A DNA stretch of 64,000 bases from Solea solea (Eukaryota; Chordata; Actinopteri; Pleuronectiformes; Soleidae). The position numbers and the translations under genes were made by a program. Under the pieces are notes generated by a model. The model was not told the DNA's origin. It saw only the letters and a list, made by a program, of their open reading frames with translations, and did not search any database. Within the stretch, counting starts at the first letter, position 1, and each line of letters starts with the position of its first letter. Location of the stretch: NCBI RefSeq assembly GCF_958295425.1, contig NC_081154.1:20511295-20575294 (forward strand), given 5' to 3'. Below are positions 61,691 through 64,000 of this stretch, one piece after another.

Positions 61691-61879
61691 CATGCAATAG
61701 TATGTCGGATTCTGTGGGAAATAATGTATTGCTACTCTGCAAATGCTAAAAGTGTGCTATAAGAATGCTAAAGACGCGATGTCTTCTTTTTAAGGCAATT
61801 ATCTTTTCTTTTTTACATATTCCCACACTCAGTCAAGCCTGGTGTAATTCAATGTGCAAGTGCCTTGTTGTTTTGTTAT

Positions 61880-61955
61880 AATAAAGAACAATAACAACAA
61901 CAACAATGATAATAATAGTAATAATAATAATAATGACAATAATAATAATAATACA
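61880..61955. repeat. AAT/AAC microsatellite
   Basis: AACAACAACAACAATGATAA passes into (AAT)n with minor interruptions. Confidence 0.9.
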
Positions 61956-62046
61956 AGTAAATAAAAACATAGGATACACTACCCAAAAAAAGAAAGACAC
62001 AATGCAAAATATGAAACGAAGGCTGCTCATGAAATATTATACATTA

Positions 62047-62132
62047 TTCAATTCAATTCAATTCAATTCAATTCAATTCAATTCAATTCAATTCAATTCA
62101 ATTCAATTCAATTCAATTCAATTCAATTCAAT
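62047..62132. repeat. (ATTCA)n microsatellite, 3' tail of the L2 LINE
   Basis: About 17 copies of ATTCA abut the 3' end of the minus-strand L2 element (TTTTATTTGTATAGCGCC at 62131-62149). On the element's strand it reads (TGAAT)n, as expected for a CR1/L2-group tail. Confidence 0.85.
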
Positions 62133-64000
62133 TTTATTTGTATAGCGCCAAATCATAACATACATTATCTCAGGGCACTGTACATAGACAAATCAAGGAG
62201 AGCAGAGAAACACAACAGTTCACACAATGAGCAAACACTAGGCATCAGTGGAGAGAAAAAACTCCCTCTTAACAGAAGAAGAAATCTCTGACAGAACCAG
62301 ACTCAGAGATGTGCAGCATCTGCCTCGACCGGTCAGGGTGAAAGGAAAATGGGGGACAGAGGATGGTGGGGGACAGAAAGGGGAGGGGGGAGAGAAAGGA
62401 CAAGAGGGAGATGAGGTAGTGACAGAAGAGAGAGAGAGACCAGGAGCAGATACACAACAACTGTATCAAGTTACAAGTTTATACAGTTAATGATATCGAC
62501 TTTTAATTATAGCACAATAATAATGGTGATGATATGTATGATATGGATAGCCTCGAAAACTGGATCTTGGTCCCGCAACCTGCATGATGAGAATACAGAG
62601 AGAGAGAGAGAGGGGGGAGGAAGGAAGGACACAAACTAGGGAGAGAAAGAGACAAGGTTAATGACATATAAAAAGTCAAAATCATATCCTGAGTGTGAGA
62701 GAGTGAATGTGCGTGCACCACAGGAAAATCCCCCAGCAGTCTAGTTCTATAGCAGCATAACTAAGAGATGGTCCAGGTTTCCCTGAACCAGCTCTAACTA
62801 TAAGCTTTATCAAAAAGGAAAGTTTGAAGTTTAACTTTAAATACAGAGAGAGTGTCCGCCTCCCGAACTATCATTGGGAGCTGGTTCCACAGGAGAGGAG
62901 GAGCCTGGTAACTAAAGGCTCTGCCTCCCATTCTGCTCTTGCAGACTCTAGGAACCACAAGTAAGCCTGTATTTTGTGACCTAAGTGGTCTATTAGGGCG
63001 ATAAGGTAAGACTAAGTTTTTCAGGTATGAAGGGGCCTGACCATTAAGTGCTTTGTACGTGAGGAGGAGGATTTTAAATTTAATTCTAAACTGTACAGGG
63101 AGCCAGTGTTGAGAAGCTAACACTGGAGTTATATGGTCTCTCTTTCTAGTTCCTGTCAGAACTGGTGCTGCAGCATTTTGAATGAACTGAAGGGTTCTAA
63201 CAGACTTGTTGGAACATCCTGATAATAAGGAGTTACAGTAATCTAATCTAGATGTAACAAAAGCATGAACTAGTTTTTCAGCATCCTGTAAAGACAGAAT
63301 GTTTCTAATGTTCATAATGTTCCGCAGGTGGAAGAAGGCTGTTCTGGAAATGAGTTTTATGTGTGAATCAAATGACATTTCCTGGTCAAAAGTAACTCCA
63401 AGGTTCCTCACAGTGGAACTGGAAGCCATGGTGATGTCATCTAAAGTGACAATGTGATCAGAAAGTTTTTCTCTGAGGTGTTTAGGGCCGAGTATAAAAG
63501 TTTCAAAGTAGAAAGTTACAGGTCATCCAGGACTTAATGTCTCTGAGACATTCCTGGAGTTGAACAACCTGATTTATTTCATCCGGCCTCATTGATAAAT
63601 ATAGCTGTGTGTCATCTGCATAACAATGAAAGTGTTTGTTGTGCTTCCTAATAATGTTCCCTAGAGGAAGCATATATAAGGTAAAAAGTATAGGCCCAAG
63701 CACTGAGCCTTGTGGAACTCCACAATTAACTTTAGTTTGTAGTGAGGCTTTATCATTAACATGAACAAACTGGAATCTATCAGATAAGTATGATTTAAAC
63801 CAGCAGAGGGCAGCACCTGTGATACCAAGAGTCTGCTCCAATCTCTGCAGTAGAATATTATGATCAATGGTGTCAAATGCAGCACTAAGATCTAACAGGA
63901 CAAGTAAAGAAACTAGACCATTATCTGAAGCCAAGAGAAGATCATTACTAACTTTAACTAGTGCTGTTTCTGTGCTATGGTTTAATCTAAAACCTGACTG
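62133..64000 (-). mobile_element. L2/Maui-type LINE, 3' half of ORF2 and 3' UTR
   Basis: The minus-strand RT at 63503-63990 (LLDLSAAFDTIDHNILLQRL, GVPQGSVLGPILFTLYMLPL, CYADDTQLYLS) continues after a small deletion/frameshift near 63500 with 62794-63429 (RNLGVTFDQEMSFDSHIKLI, VTSRLDYCNSLLSGCSNKSV), ending FDKAYS and stop. The 3' UTR runs to 62133. The element continues past the window end, so its 5' extent is unknown. One frame break suggests it is inactive. Confidence 0.9.

Noticed and set aside
62248..62721. Short frames in Glu/Gly-rich and Ser/Leu-rich sequence
   Set aside because: They lie in the purine-rich 3' UTR of the L2 LINE.

Overview
The window is vertebrate nuclear DNA, almost certainly from a percomorph-type teleost. 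It has split genes with GT-AG introns, a fish-specific NLR (FISNA-NACHT-LRR-B30.2) gene, Tx1, L1 and L2 LINEs, a tRNA-derived SINE, Ty3/gypsy elements and many short DNA transposons. There is no operon structure, CRISPR array or prokaryotic gene. All calls come from reading the sequence; no database search was possible.

Layout. 1-560: last exon of an unrecognised plus-strand gene, tail-to-tail with the next gene. 813-12170: complete eif3c on the minus strand. I place 22 coding exons (930 residues) plus a 5' UTR exon; its introns hold several non-autonomous transposons. 12200-18480: repeat-rich DNA with two hAT-like elements, an L1 ORF1 remnant, a 60-bp minisatellite, a minus-strand SINE and a possible NLR 5' UTR exon. 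18481-30690: one uninterrupted satellite of about 530 copies of a 23-bp unit, with a superimposed higher-order period of 2912-2926 bp. Its two edges are the two halves of one arm of a long inverted repeat. 31440-36892: an NLR gene with all exons present but one frameshift and one nonsense codon. 36900-39300: decayed minus-strand Ty3/gypsy element. 39670-49220: a nest of retroelements in which a minus-strand Tx1 LINE is split by about 7.4 kb containing a Gmr1-like Ty3/gypsy element (integrase before reverse transcriptase) and a second LINE. 49700-60650: an unrecognised minus-strand gene whose seven coding exons join in phase to 924 residues; its 3' end has been triplicated. 60890-64000: an L1 3' fragment and a minus-strand L2/Maui-type LINE ending in an (ATTCA)n tail.

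Function. eif3c is a housekeeping translation-initiation gene. The NLR belongs to a large fish innate-immune family but looks disabled in this copy. The 924-residue protein has a Ser/Thr-rich body with repeated NTFD-type motifs and a short C-terminal coiled coil. The rest is mostly mobile and satellite DNA, and the most unusual features are there: the nested satellite, the duplicated eif3c mini-exon, the reshuffled 3' exons and the IN-before-RT retroelement.
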